This document shows, piece by piece, positions 33,451 through 42,811 of a stretch of DNA of 64,000 nucleotides. The position numbers were made by a program, and so were the translations under genes. Position 1 is the first letter of the stretch. Every line of letters starts with the position of its first letter. The stretch covers positions 1,984,001 through 2,048,000 of the forward strand of contig NZ_CP042304.1 in NCBI RefSeq assembly GCF_007859655.1, read 5' to 3'. The DNA is from Devosia ginsengisoli. Its GTDB lineage: Bacteria > Pseudomonadota > Alphaproteobacteria > Rhizobiales > Devosiaceae. The notes beneath the pieces were generated by a model, which worked only from the letters and a program-made list of their open reading frames with translations, did no database searches and was not told where the DNA came from.

Positions 33451-34134
33451 ATGTTCAATATCGACCAGATCGTCAAAGCCCTCCAGACCGACCCCAATGC
33501 CCAGCGCACTGCCATGACCGGTGCTGCGGGCCTCGCCGCCGGCATGCTGCTGAGCGGTGGCGGCCTGGGCAAGCTGGCCGGCAATGCCGTCAAGATCGGC
33601 GCCGTCGCGGCCGTGGGCGGCCTCGCCTACAATGCCTGGCAGAACTACCAGAAGAACCAGCAGGGTGCCCCCGCGGCGTCCCAGGACGCCTTCATTCCGC
33701 CTGCCAGCGATACCAGCGCCCAGGAAGAACTCGGCAAGTCGCTGGTCCGTGCCATGATTGCCGCCGCCAAGGCCGATGGCCGCATCGATGCCGACGAGAA
33801 GGAAGCGATCTTTTCCAAGCTCGAAAGCATGAACCTGTCTTCCGAGGAAAAGGCCTGGGTCTTCGACGAGCTCTCCAGCCCGCTCGACATCAACGCCGTG
33901 GCGGCCCGCGCCAGCACGCCGGAACTGGCCACCGAAATCTACGCCGCCTCGCTGGTCGCCATCACCGCCGATACCGCCTCGGAACGCGCCTATCTCGACG
34001 CGCTGGCCTCCAAGCTCAATCTGGCGCCGGCCCTCGTGGCCGAAATCCACAAGGCCGCCGGTGAAAAGGCGCCCGAGCCGGCGGCGCCCCCTGCTGCCCC
34101 CTTCGCCTATACGCCCTCCGGTAGCAACGTCTGA
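33451..34134 (+). CDS. DUF533 (YebE-like) membrane-associated protein
   Basis: 227 residues. There is a Gly/Ala-rich hydrophobic N-terminal part (about 22-66, GLAAGMLLSGGGLGKLAG). A TerB-like all-helical acidic domain follows (about 90-205, ELGKSLVRAMIAAAKADGRID then DEKEAIFSKLE). This matches DUF533, whose E. coli member YebE is an inner-membrane protein of unknown function. It has GGGAG upstream of the ATG and stands as a single gene between hairpins. Confidence 0.88.
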   Translation: MFNIDQIVKALQTDPNAQRTAMTGAAGLAAGMLLSGGGLGKLAGNAVKIGAVAAVGGLAYNAWQNYQKNQQGAPAASQDAFIPPASDTSAQEELGKSLVRAMIAAAKADGRIDADEKEAIFSKLESMNLSSEEKAWVFDELSSPLDINAVAARASTPELATEIYAASLVAITADTASERAYLDALASKLNLAPALVAEIHKAAGEKAPEPAAPPAAPFAYTPSGSNV

Positions 34135-34234
34135 TTTTTCAACCGCGCGCTCCCGGGCGCGCGGTTACATCCCTGTGCGTTCTTGATCGTCCCTGTCGCG
34201 CGGGCCATCTGTGACCCAAACAGGAGTCACCCAG

Positions 34235-35272
34235 ATGGAACTCGGACTTTATTCCTTCGCCGAAAACACGCCCGACCCGCTCAACGGCGACGCGCTGCAA
34301 AGCCCCGCCGAGCGCCTTCGCGACCTGCTCGAAGAGATTGAGCTGGCCGACCAGCTCGGCCTGAGCTTTTACGGCCTGGGCGAACACCACCGGCCCGATT
34401 TCGTGGCCTCTGCCCCTGTGACCATTCTCGCCGCAGCCGCTGCGCGCACCAAGACCATCCGCCTCTCCACGGCCGTCACCGTGCTGAGTTCGGAAGACCC
34501 GATCCGCGTCTGGCAGCAATTCGCCACGCTCGATCTGCTGAGCAATGGCCGCGCCGAAATCATGGCCGGCCGCGGCTCCTTCGTCGAAAGCTTCCCGCTC
34601 TTCGGGCTCGACCTCAACGACTATGACAGCCTGTTCGAGGAAAAGCTCGAACTGCTGCTCAAGATACGCGAAGGCGGCAAGGTCGCCTGGCCGGGCAGCC
34701 AGCACACCAAACCCATTCCCGGAATCGAAATCTACCCCAAGCCATTGCAGGACCCGTTGCCGCTCTGGATCGCCGTGGGCGGCACGCCCAATTCAGTGGC
34801 CCGCGCCGCCTATTATGGCCTGCCCCTGATGATCGCCATCATCGGCGGCCAGCCTCAGCAATTCGCCCCGCTGGTGCAATTCTATCGCGATACCGCCGAA
34901 AAGGTCGGCCGTGACCCCAAGACCCTGCCCGTCGGCATTTCCTCCCATGGCTTCATCGCCGCCGACAGCCAGGACGCCCGCGACATCGCCTTTCCCGCCC
35001 ATAGCGCTGCCATGGGCCGCATCGGCAAGGAACGCGGCTGGCCGCCCACCACCCGCGCCCAGTTCGACGCCGGCGCAACCCCGCAAGGCGCTTATTTCAT
35101 GGGCTCCCCGCAGGAGATCATCGACAAGATCCTGATGCAGCACGAATGGTTCAAGCATGACCGCTTCGGCCTGCAACTCAGCGTCGGCACCCTGCCCCAT
35201 GACAAGGTCATGAAGGCGATCGAACTCTATGGAACTGTGGTGAAACCGGCGGTGGACAAGGCGCTGGGCTGA
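34235..35272 (+). CDS. LLM-class (luciferase-like) flavin-dependent oxidoreductase
   Basis: 345 residues, a TIM-barrel of the bacterial luciferase superfamily. Motifs are [51 protein letters not shown] and PLWIAVGG. It would use FMNH2 or F420-like reduced flavin with O2; the substrate is unknown. I chose the ATG at 34235 with AGGAGT seven bases upstream, not the GTG at 34211. It converges with the next minus-strand gene. Confidence 0.88.
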   Translation: MELGLYSFAENTPDPLNGDALQSPAERLRDLLEEIELADQLGLSFYGLGEHHRPDFVASAPVTILAAAAARTKTIRLSTAVTVLSSEDPIRVWQQFATLDLLSNGRAEIMAGRGSFVESFPLFGLDLNDYDSLFEEKLELLLKIREGGKVAWPGSQHTKPIPGIEIYPKPLQDPLPLWIAVGGTPNSVARAAYYGLPLMIAIIGGQPQQFAPLVQFYRDTAEKVGRDPKTLPVGISSHGFIAADSQDARDIAFPAHSAAMGRIGKERGWPPTTRAQFDAGATPQGAYFMGSPQEIIDKILMQHEWFKHDRFGLQLSVGTLPHDKVMKAIELYGTVVKPAVDKALG

Positions 35273-35280
35273 TATCTGCG

Positions 35281-35787
35281 CTAGTCGCGCAGGTCTACGG
35301 CGAGGTCGCGGACCCGCTGGCTGACATCGCGGCCAGCGGGATAACTGCACCGCAATCCCTCGACTTCGGCCATGTTGGTCCAAAGCAGCAATTCTATGGA
35401 AAATGCCTCGGCGCCGGACTGGAACGCATAACGCGCCGTGACCCAGTCCAGCCCTGAAAATGAAACCAGTTCGGGCCCCGACAGACGATCCCCGCCCGAC
35501 ATGTCGCCGGGGTCGAGATCGTCGCGATCACTCATGGTTGCGACGACCATGGCATAGTCCATCTGGCCCCATGGCAGGTGGTCTGTTTTCGTCAGGTCTG
35601 TTGGCTGCAGACCCTTGCTCCCGGGATGCGAGAACGTGACACAAACCACCCGATCCTTGGCGCACCCATCCTCGCAGACATAGCGCTCGGCGCCGACAAA
35701 GCCTGTCTCGGTGCGCACCCATCCTTCCTGTGCAACGGCAGCACTGCTTCCAAGCAGCAGGATCAGGGCGGCCGGTAGCCGTTTCAT
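35281..35787 (-). CDS. Secreted hypothetical protein
   Basis: 168 residues with a signal peptide (about 1-19, LGSSAAVAQ). Four cysteines lie in the mature part, two of them in a CEDGCAKDRVVC cluster that probably forms disulfides. No family recognised. Its start overlaps the stop of the upstream 73-residue gene by 4 bases (ATGA), so it belongs to the minus-strand run below rpoD. Confidence 0.7.
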   Translation of the reverse strand: MKRLPAALILLLGSSAAVAQEGWVRTETGFVGAERYVCEDGCAKDRVVCVTFSHPGSKGLQPTDLTKTDHLPWGQMDYAMVVATMSDRDDLDPGDMSGGDRLSGPELVSFSGLDWVTARYAFQSGAEAFSIELLLWTNMAEVEGLRCSYPAGRDVSQRVRDLAVDLRD

Positions 35788-36005
35788 TTGCCCGAACGCT
35801 TGATCGTCTTGATCTCCAGCGGCGGCAGGCCGGATTTTTCCGAAATGGCGCGGTCCTGTTCCTCGATGGCGGCCTTCGCCGGCTCGTCGCCGTCGAGGCC
35901 CCCGAGCAGGCTGGCATCCACCTTGCGGTTGGAGCGCTGGCTGCCATCTTCATAGATCACGTCGAACATGACGAATTCGCTGCGTGCTGTTGGCTTCCTG
36001 GCCAT
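35784..36005 (-). CDS. Small conserved-looking hypothetical protein
   Basis: 73 residues from the ATG at 36005 with GGAGAA upstream. It is soluble and charged (FVMFDVIYEDGSQRSNRKVD), without signal peptide or membrane helix. It overlaps the next gene by ATGA. Its N-terminal strand pattern resembles small Hyphomicrobiales hypotheticals. I cannot name a family or a function. Confidence 0.65.
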   Translation of the reverse strand: MARKPTARSEFVMFDVIYEDGSQRSNRKVDASLLGGLDGDEPAKAAIEEQDRAISEKSGLPPLEIKTIKRSGK

Positions 36006-36088
36006 TGATATTCTCCTGTGCGAAAAGCCGGTCCCGCAGGACAAGCGTCCGCGGGCTCCGGCAATACTGAAACTTGCGATAGTCCGGC

Positions 36089-36379
36089 TTAGCGGAAGAT
36101 GCCTTCGCCTTGCTCGTCGACGATCTGTCGGCCTTTGCTCAATGCCAGGGCCACCAGGTCGTCGCGGGAACTCATGCGGTCGGCGCGAATGAAGCGATAG
36201 GTCTTGAGCTCGCCACCGACATCTTTCTCGATCGTGCCGGCCAGCTGCAATTCGCTGCCGGCCTTCATCTCGATCGCCTTGATGAGGAAGCCCTTGTAGC
36301 TTTCCTCGCCCAGCGCCTTGTCGCCTTCCGGCTCACTGCTCGACGAACCGCCACCGAACAGGTTCTTCCAAAACGACAT
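36089..36379 (-). CDS. HlyU-family (PF10115) small protein
   Basis: 96 residues with the family features MSFWKNLFGG, EESYKGFLIKA and DRMSSRDDLVALALSKGRQIVDEQG. The family name comes from one annotated activator, and biochemical evidence for DNA binding in alphaproteobacteria is thin. It is separated from the DUF2442 gene by 21 bases. Whether it has anything to do with the RTX locus 24 kb away is unknown. Confidence 0.8.
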   Translation of the reverse strand: MSFWKNLFGGGSSSSEPEGDKALGEESYKGFLIKAIEMKAGSELQLAGTIEKDVGGELKTYRFIRADRMSSRDDLVALALSKGRQIVDEQGEGIFR

Positions 36380-36400
36380 GGCTCGTCTCCTTCTCGTTGG

Positions 36401-36691
36401 TCAGCGCCTGCGGCGGACCGGCAGCGGCAATTGCAACTCGCCGCGTTTTTCCATTTCCTCGCGCAGCCAGTCCGGCGAGATATCGAAGTGGTTCGGCCAG
36501 GTCGGCACGCCGTTCTTCAATTCGACCGTGCCAAAGAACCGCCGATCCCGCAACGGCTCCGTACCCTCGCCCCGCTCCCCGATCATCCCGGCGGCATCGA
36601 ATGTGCCATGCGAGCCATCAGAAAACGCCACCACCAGCCTGAACGGCACAATGGCGCGGATGCTGGTGAGCTTGAGGCGGGAGACGGCCAT
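36401..36691 (-). CDS. DUF2442-family protein
   Basis: 96 residues. The pattern VVAFSDGSHGTFDAAG, then FFGTVELKNGVPTWPNHFDISPDWL, is the DUF2442 fold (a segment often acting as a small toxin-antitoxin-like or phage-encoded module, function not established). It begins 10 bases after the rpoD stop and is likely cotranscribed with it. Confidence 0.75.
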   Translation of the reverse strand: MAVSRLKLTSIRAIVPFRLVVAFSDGSHGTFDAAGMIGERGEGTEPLRDRRFFGTVELKNGVPTWPNHFDISPDWLREEMEKRGELQLPLPVRRRR

Positions 36692-36701
36692 CGCCCCGCC
36701 C

Positions 36702-38771
36702 CTAATTGTCCAGGAAGCTCCGCAGCTTGCGGCTCCGGCTCGGATGCTTGAGCTTGCGCAGGGCCTTGGCTTCGATCTGGCGGATGCGTTCGCGGGTCAC
36801 CGAGAACTGCTGGCCGACTTCTTCGAGCGTATGGTCGGTATTCATGCCGATGCCGAAGCGCATGCGCAGCACGCGTTCTTCGCGCGGCGTCAGCGAGGCC
36901 AGCACGCGGGTCGTGGTTTCACGCAGGTTGGACTGGATCGCCGCGTCGATCGGCTGGATCGCATTCACGTCCTGGATGAAATCGCCGAGGTTGGAATCTT
37001 CCTCGTCGCCGATCGGCGTCTCGAGCGAGATGGGCTCCTTGGCGATCTTGAGCACCTTGCGAACCTTGTCCAGGGGCATCTGCAGCTTTTCGCTGAGCTC
37101 CTCGGGGGTCGGCTCGCGGCCGATTTCATGCAGCATCTGGCGCGACGTGCGAACGATCTTGTTGATCGTTTCGATCATATGCACCGGAATACGGATGGTG
37201 CGCGCCTGGTCGGCAATCGAACGCGTGATGGCCTGGCGGATCCACCAGGTCGCATAGGTCGAGAATTTGTAGCCGCGGCGATATTCGAACTTATCGACCG
37301 CCTTCATCAGGCCGATATTGCCTTCCTGGATCAGGTCGAGGAACTGCAGGCCGCGGTTCGTATATTTCTTGGCGATGGAAATCACGAGACGCAGATTGGC
37401 CTCGACCATTTCCTTCTTGGCAATGGCGGCTTCCCGCTCGCCCTTCTGCACCTTGTGCACGATACGGCGGTATTCGGCGATGTTGAGGCCGGTTTCGCTG
37501 GCCAGCGTCGCCACGTCGCCACGGATTTCGCGGACCGTGTCGGCTTCGCGCCGCGCGAATTCGGCCCAGCCCTTGCCCTCGAAATCGGCAAGGCCGGTTT
37601 CCCAAGCGGGGTTCACTTCCTGGCCGTAATAGCTTTCGAGGAACTTTTCGCGCTTGACGCCATAGCTCTCGGCCAGGCGCAGCAGGCGCCCTTCCAGCTT
37701 CACCAGGCGCTTGTTGATGTCATAGAGCTGCTCGACCAGGCTTTCGATACGGCTGGCATTGAGCGACAGCGACTTGACGTCGGTGATGACATCGCCGCGC
37801 AGCACGTCGAGCTTCTTGGTATCGGCGTCCGACACCGAGGCAGACAGGTCCTCGGCGTGGCGGTCCTGCATTTCTCGCATCTGGCCATAGGCACTGGCGA
37901 TACGATCGAAAGTCTCCACCACCTGCGGCTTGAGCTCAGCTTCCATCGCCGACAGCGACAGAGCGTTCTCGAATTCGTCGTCGTCGTCATCAGGCGCCGG
38001 GTCCTGCGGTGCTTCCGGCTCCTCGGGCACGTAGTCGTCGTCTTCGCCGCCCGACGATGGCTTCTTGGCCGGGGCCGGCTTGGGCTTCTCGACCACGGCT
38101 TCCATCTTGGGCGCCGCATTGAGGCTCACCATGTCCGGGGCCGGGGCGGCCTGCTTGGCGTCGGGGCCGGCATAGGTGGCTTCGAGGTCGATAATGTCGC
38201 GCAGCAGGATTTCGCCCTGGGCGAGCTGCTCGCGCCAGATGATGATGGCCTGGAAGGTCAGCGGGCTTTCACAGAGACCCTCGATCATGGTCTCGCGACC
38301 GGCCTCGATACGCTTGGCGATGGCGATTTCGCCCTCGCGGCTCAGCAGCTCCACCGAACCCATTTCGCGCAGATACATGCGCACCGGATCGTCCGTGCGG
38401 TCCGAGCCGGCCTTGGTATTCGAGGTGGTGGAAACGGCAGTGCCGGTGGCCGGGGCCACTTCCTGGCCCTGGTCTTCTTCTTCCTTCTCGACTTCGGTCT
38501 CTTCGACCTCGTCTTCATCAACGACATTGATGCCCATGTCGGAGAACATGGACATGAAATCTTCGATCTGCTCGGACGACACTTCGTCCGAGGGCATCAC
38601 GGCATTGAGCTCTTCATAGGTCACATAGCCACGCTTCTTGGCGACCTTGATGAGCTTTTTTACCGCGGCGTCGGAAAGGTCGAGCAGCGGGGAATCGTTC
38701 GTCGCCTCGGGGGCGCCGGTTTCCGGCTTCTCGGTATCCTTGGTGGTCTTGGGTGCTGCCTTGGTGGCCAT
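36702..38771 (-). CDS. rpoD: RNA polymerase primary sigma factor (sigma-70)
   Basis: 689 residues from the ATG at 38771 (GGAG upstream). Region 1.1 and a long acidic insertion (about 245-275, with an Asp run) are followed by region 2 ([19 protein letters not shown] and the -10-binding [14 protein letters not shown]), region 3, and region 4 with the -35-reading helix ([20 protein letters not shown]), ending SFLDN. The size is typical of alphaproteobacterial housekeeping sigma factors. It is downstream of dnaG on the same strand. Confidence 0.98.
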   Translation of the reverse strand: MATKAAPKTTKDTEKPETGAPEATNDSPLLDLSDAAVKKLIKVAKKRGYVTYEELNAVMPSDEVSSEQIEDFMSMFSDMGINVVDEDEVEETEVEKEEEDQGQEVAPATGTAVSTTSNTKAGSDRTDDPVRMYLREMGSVELLSREGEIAIAKRIEAGRETMIEGLCESPLTFQAIIIWREQLAQGEILLRDIIDLEATYAGPDAKQAAPAPDMVSLNAAPKMEAVVEKPKPAPAKKPSSGGEDDDYVPEEPEAPQDPAPDDDDDEFENALSLSAMEAELKPQVVETFDRIASAYGQMREMQDRHAEDLSASVSDADTKKLDVLRGDVITDVKSLSLNASRIESLVEQLYDINKRLVKLEGRLLRLAESYGVKREKFLESYYGQEVNPAWETGLADFEGKGWAEFARREADTVREIRGDVATLASETGLNIAEYRRIVHKVQKGEREAAIAKKEMVEANLRLVISIAKKYTNRGLQFLDLIQEGNIGLMKAVDKFEYRRGYKFSTYATWWIRQAITRSIADQARTIRIPVHMIETINKIVRTSRQMLHEIGREPTPEELSEKLQMPLDKVRKVLKIAKEPISLETPIGDEEDSNLGDFIQDVNAIQPIDAAIQSNLRETTTRVLASLTPREERVLRMRFGIGMNTDHTLEEVGQQFSVTRERIRQIEAKALRKLKHPSRSRKLRSFLDN

Positions 38772-38960
38772 CTGGTACTCCGTCGGAACCCGTGATCGCA
38801 CGGGTCCGGGTAAGGCTTAAGTGGTGACACCTCAAGGCAAGGTAAAGGTTTGGTCACCGAGGCGTTAACGCCCGGGCTCCGACCATGGTTCGCCTCGGAT
38901 GACCTCACATATCGCCATATGCAAAATCGCGCGTACCCGCGGGCTTTTTCGGGTCATCCC

Positions 38961-40895
38961 CTAAAAGCTGCGTGTCGCGCGTCCCGATAACGAACCGAAT
39001 CCTTCGATCAATGCCTCTGTGCCATCGACAGTGGTAATCTGGTTCTTGATGTCCCGCAGCCTTTCAAAGGTTTCTTCGCTCGGGTCTTCGCCCAGCGCCG
39101 CTTCGGCTGCCTTGAGTTCCCTATTTAGCTGAACTTTCTTGTTATGCAAGGCCAGTGCGTGACTCAATCCGGTCTCGGCATCGACCAAAGCGATTTCCGA
39201 GGCGATCTGCCACACGCCCTGTCGGGTCAGCACATCGCTCATCTTGTCCAGCGCCGGCCCATTTCCGCGCACGCCCAAAGCCGCCTTCAGGTCGTCTCCG
39301 GAAATATCGTGATGGCGCACCACCAGGCTCAAAATTTCGTTCATCACTTTTTGCGCCGTCGGCGTTTCGAAATCGAGCGCCGCCAGCGCTTCGAACTTGT
39401 CCTCGACCAGCGCCGGGTGATTGACCAGGCTCAGGATGATCGCCGCCTCGCGCGGCGTCGCCTCTGCCAGGGCGCCCGGCTTGAGCAGCCGCGAATTGCG
39501 CAACGTGTCGGAAACCACAAGCCGCGGCGTGCCGCCCCGCGGATAGCCATAGGCCCCGCTCTGGCCATAGCGCTGCTGCCCGCCGCGCGGCTCGAAGCGG
39601 TTCTGCCGCACCGGCGCAAAGAAGGCACGCAGCTTTTCATCGAAGGCCTGCGCATAATGGAAGCGTACCGAGCCGTCCTGGATGCCATTGGCCCGCTCGC
39701 GCAGCCGCGCCTGCAAGGCCGCCCGCGCTTCAGGCGTCTCGGGCACGAGCCCGCCGGTCTCCATGCTCCAGATCACGTCCGACAGGCTGCGCGCCCGCTC
39801 GAGCACGTCGGCAAAGGCACCCCTGCCCTGCGCCTTGATCAGATCGTCCGGGTCTTGCCCTTCGGGCAAAGTGGCGATGCGCACGGTAAAGCCCGGCTTG
39901 AGATGTGGCATGACCAGATCCGCCGCCCGCTCCGCCGCCTTGAGACCGGCCTTGTCGCCGTCGAAGCAGAGTATCGGCGAGTCCGTCATCCGCCACAGCA
40001 ATTGCAGATGCTCCTCGGTCAGCGCCGTGCCCAGCGGCGCCACCGTGCCTTCGAAGCCCGCCGCCACCGCGGCAATCACGTCGAGATAGCCCTCCACCAC
40101 GACAACCGTGCTGCCATCGCGCGCGGCCTGCCGTGCCGTCTGCCCGTTGTAGAGCGTCTGCCGCTTGTGAAAGAGTTCGGTCTCGGGCGAGTTGAGATAT
40201 TTTGCCGGCACATCCGCCGACATGGCCCGGCCGCCGAAGGCAATCACTCGGCCGCGGAAATCCATGATCGGGAACATGACGCGGTTGCGGAACCGGTCAT
40301 AGGTCAGCGGATCGTCGTCGCGGCTGGTCACCAGCCCGGTGTCGATCATGTCCTGCGCCGAAACGCCGTTGGCCGCCAGATGCTCCTTGAGCCCGTTGCG
40401 GCTATCCGGCGCGAAGCCGATGCGGAATCGCGTCTGGCTCTGGGCCGAAACCCCGCGCTCCAGCAGGTAGCCGCGCGCCCGCGCCCCGATATTATGGCTC
40501 AGCGCCGCCTCGAAATATTTCGTCGCCAGTTCCATGACGTCGATCAGGCTCTTGCGCTCGGCCTCGCGCTTTTCCTGCCGCTCGTCGCGCGCCGGCATCG
40601 GCACACCGGCCATGCCGGCCAGCTTTTCCACCGCCTCGGGAAAGCTCATCCCGGCCTTTTCGATCAGGAACTTGAAGTGGTCGCCCGACACGCCGCAGCC
40701 GAAGCAGTGGTAGATGCCGCGCCGGTCATCAGCATGAAAGCTCGGGCTTTTCTCGCCATGAAACGGGCAGCAGGCCCACATGTCGCCCTTGCCCGGCTGG
40801 CTCTTGCGCTTGTCCCACATGACGTGCTCGCCCACCACCTGCGTAATCGGCAGGCGCTGACGGATTTCATCGAGGAACTGATCGGAAAAGCGCAT
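38961..40895 (-). CDS. dnaG: DNA primase
   Basis: 644 residues. The CHC2 zinc finger has C43, H46, C64 and C67 (CPFH ... CFGC). The catalytic core has the TOPRIM glutamate in VVVEGYLDVI and the acidic pair in LCFDGDKAG. A C-terminal DnaB-binding region follows. It makes primers at the replication fork. The dnaG-rpoD order is the ancestral macromolecular synthesis arrangement, here without rpsU; GatB/YqeY is instead found 4.8 kb away. Confidence 0.98.
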   Translation of the reverse strand: MRFSDQFLDEIRQRLPITQVVGEHVMWDKRKSQPGKGDMWACCPFHGEKSPSFHADDRRGIYHCFGCGVSGDHFKFLIEKAGMSFPEAVEKLAGMAGVPMPARDERQEKREAERKSLIDVMELATKYFEAALSHNIGARARGYLLERGVSAQSQTRFRIGFAPDSRNGLKEHLAANGVSAQDMIDTGLVTSRDDDPLTYDRFRNRVMFPIMDFRGRVIAFGGRAMSADVPAKYLNSPETELFHKRQTLYNGQTARQAARDGSTVVVVEGYLDVIAAVAAGFEGTVAPLGTALTEEHLQLLWRMTDSPILCFDGDKAGLKAAERAADLVMPHLKPGFTVRIATLPEGQDPDDLIKAQGRGAFADVLERARSLSDVIWSMETGGLVPETPEARAALQARLRERANGIQDGSVRFHYAQAFDEKLRAFFAPVRQNRFEPRGGQQRYGQSGAYGYPRGGTPRLVVSDTLRNSRLLKPGALAEATPREAAIILSLVNHPALVEDKFEALAALDFETPTAQKVMNEILSLVVRHHDISGDDLKAALGVRGNGPALDKMSDVLTRQGVWQIASEIALVDAETGLSHALALHNKKVQLNRELKAAEAALGEDPSEETFERLRDIKNQITTVDGTEALIEGFGSLSGRATRSF

Positions 40896-40986
40896 ACTGG
40901 CCTAGATAGGCCCTTGGCCGCTTCGAGTCACCAACATCGCGGGGGAATTATTCCCGCTGTGGATAGCCGCTGCTCATCCAGGCAGA

Positions 40987-41514
40987 TCAATATCCCCGCA
41001 TAACCAGCCGCACACTTTCGCCACCTTGAACGCTGACCCGTTCGATGACGGGGAACTCGTGAAAGCTGTAGTCACTGGGCAAATGGATCATCGCGACAAC
41101 GTAATATTCACCATCCGCCACATGGTTGAAACTGAATGACCCGCCTGAACTTGCAATTGTCTTGCGCATATATTGTTCGTAGAGCGGATCGGCATCGGGC
41201 ATCCAAACGCCCCAACGTTGCTGCTTGTAATCGCCATAAATGGCGGCGATGCGCTCATCCGCGTAGGGGGTTCGCGGAACAAGAAACACATCCGTGCCGA
41301 CCGCGCGCAACAACTTGCCGCTGTTGCGGCGCACAAAAGCCTGCCCGCTGATCCGAGCAGATCCGCTTTCGTTGATGAAAGATGCGACGTGGGGATCGAA
41401 CGAAGCCGTCAACACCACAGGTGCACCCAAAGAAGTACATGCGGAAACGAGGAAGGTCAGCAAAAGTATCGCCGCCAGGCGGAACGAGGCACGATGCCAA
41501 CAAAATCCAGCCAT
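40987..41514 (-). CDS. Putative lipoprotein
   Basis: 175 residues from the ATG at 41514; a TTG nine bases upstream is possible. The N-terminal hydrophobic segment ends in a lipobox (LVSAC), so it is probably lipid-anchored. The C-terminal half (SGGSFSFNHVADGEYYVVAMI) resembles a carboxypeptidase-regulatory/transthyretin-like beta fold. No function assigned. Confidence 0.7.
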   Translation of the reverse strand: MAGFCWHRASFRLAAILLLTFLVSACTSLGAPVVLTASFDPHVASFINESGSARISGQAFVRRNSGKLLRAVGTDVFLVPRTPYADERIAAIYGDYKQQRWGVWMPDADPLYEQYMRKTIASSGGSFSFNHVADGEYYVVAMIHLPSDYSFHEFPVIERVSVQGGESVRLVMRGY

Positions 41515-41731
41515 ATTTGCCAAACGCCCTATTTGTTCACGTTACGTACCCATAAATCTATTACAGAGTCAAGAAAGCGCAGTGCGGTATTCTACAGACA
41601 CTCCGCTCGGCTGATCGGCTTTCGTTCCGGCGGCGCATGCATTGCCGCTGGTTATGGCAAGAGCCGGCAAATTCATCGAAAATCGAATTTGGGTCCACGG
41701 GCTCACGACTTATCCACAGCAGGAGTTTCCG

Positions 41732-42127
41732 GTGGCCATCCCCAGCAGGTTTCCCTTCCGCGTCTTCGCGGCGCTGACCGTATTGCCGGCCGTGCTGATC
41801 GGCGGCGTATTGTGGTACCTGTCGAGCCTGCTGCCGGGCTGTGAAACGACCGAGCATGGCCGGCTGACATCGCCCGATGCCAGCTTCGATCTAGTGGTGT
41901 TCTCGCGCAATTGCGGCGCCACGACGGGCTTGAACACGCAGGCTGCGCTCATCCCGGCCGGTGATGACCTGCCCGACGATGCCGCCAGCTTCGCCTCGGT
42001 AGGAACCGAGGCAGACCTCGATCCGCGCTGGGATGCCTATGGCAATATCGAGCTGACCCTGCCGGCAGACGCCACCATCTACCGACAGGACGATGCCGTG
42101 GCCGGCATCGCGGTCATTTATCGCTGA
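41732..42127 (+). CDS. Hypothetical membrane-anchored protein
   Basis: 131 residues from a GTG at 41732 with AGGAG upstream; an earlier in-frame ATG at 41642 lacks a ribosome site. There is one N-terminal hydrophobic helix (about 8-28), then a periplasmic domain with two cysteines (LPGCE, SRNCG). No family recognised. It converges with the DUF308 gene, leaving 3 bases between. Confidence 0.65.
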   Translation: MAIPSRFPFRVFAALTVLPAVLIGGVLWYLSSLLPGCETTEHGRLTSPDASFDLVVFSRNCGATTGLNTQAALIPAGDDLPDDAASFASVGTEADLDPRWDAYGNIELTLPADATIYRQDDAVAGIAVIYR

Positions 42128-42130
42128 GGC

Positions 42131-42646
42131 TCAGGCCGCCTTGCTGCGCTGATAGAGTCGCCAGGCCCAGCCGAACAGGCCGAAGGCGAAGAACACCAGC
42201 AGCACGCCGCCGAAGATGACCCCGATCGAGGCGCTGAGCAGCGGGGAGAACAGGAAGACCAGGCCCAGCAGAATGTAGGAAATGCCCGAGAGCACGACCG
42301 GCCAGATGCGCGCATAGCTTTCCCGCTCGCGCACGATGACCCAGATCTGCATGATGCCCACCACCAGCGCGGCAATACCAACCAGCGTCGACAGGAAGGT
42401 CACCGTAAAGATCGTCGCCAGAAATGGACTGATCAGGATCAGTATACCCAGGATCAGCGACAGCGCGTTCGACACCACATCGAACCAGTAATTGCCGCTC
42501 TTGCCGCCACCGAAGGTCAGGCTCCACAGGCCCAGTGCGCCGTCGATCACCAGCAGGATGCCGCCAGCCAGCACCAGCACGGTCAGCGCCTCCCCCGGCC
42601 AGATGATGGCATAGAGCCCCGCCAGCAACATCAATACGCCACGCAA
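42131..42646 (-). CDS. HdeD-like DUF308 membrane protein
   Basis: 171 residues from a TTG at 42646, or 166 from an ATG at 42631. Six hydrophobic helices follow in the DUF308 pattern (LRGVLMLLAGLYAIIWPGEAL). HdeD is an acid-resistance membrane protein in E. coli; most relatives have no known role. Homology appears to continue upstream of the TTG (KRRFALATA) without a standard start codon, so the true start is uncertain. Confidence 0.8.
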   Translation of the reverse strand: MRGVLMLLAGLYAIIWPGEALTVLVLAGGILLVIDGALGLWSLTFGGGKSGNYWFDVVSNALSLILGILILISPFLATIFTVTFLSTLVGIAALVVGIMQIWVIVRERESYARIWPVVLSGISYILLGLVFLFSPLLSASIGVIFGGVLLVFFAFGLFGWAWRLYQRSKAA

Positions 42647-42772
42647 AGCCGTTGCCAGCGCAAATCGTCTCTTCGTCTCAGCCGAAACCGTGCCAAGCGG
42701 CCCGCTATTTAAGATTATCTATAGTGCGCGCAGCAATTTGTTGATTGCGACCCGACCGTCTCCATGGTTTGA

Positions 42773-42804
42773 GACCTCTTCAATCGAGGTCCGCCTTTTG
42801 GCGG
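42773..42804 (+). promoter_or_regulatory. Two adjacent hairpins in the leader of the MFS gene
   Basis: GACCTC/GAGGTC with a 7-base loop (42773-42791) abuts CCGCC-TTTT-GGCGG (42791-42804), ending eight bases before the ATG. The second stem includes the only purine-rich ribosome-site-like bases. Folding could limit translation of the transporter. Confidence 0.4.
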
Positions 42805-42811
42805 TTGATTC

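Noticed and set aside
34140..34166. Hairpin after the DUF533 gene as an intrinsic terminator
   Set aside because: The AACCGCGCG/CGCGCGGTT stem is strong but is preceded, not followed, by the T-run on the plus strand, so it was not listed as a terminator.
36089..36379. HlyU-family gene as the regulator of the RTX locus
   Set aside because: The name is inherited from one annotation; the gene is 24 kb away and next to rpoD, so there is no positional support.
36401..36691. DUF2442 gene as half of a toxin-antitoxin pair
   Set aside because: No partner gene of toxin type is adjacent; its neighbour is rpoD and a small HlyU-family gene.
36318..38795. An 825-codon plus-strand frame opposite rpoD
   Set aside because: Antisense shadow of a certain gene; the sequence shows no family motif.
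39144..41003. A 619-codon plus-strand frame opposite dnaG
   Set aside because: Arg/His/Leu-rich, no domain; dnaG on the other strand is certain.
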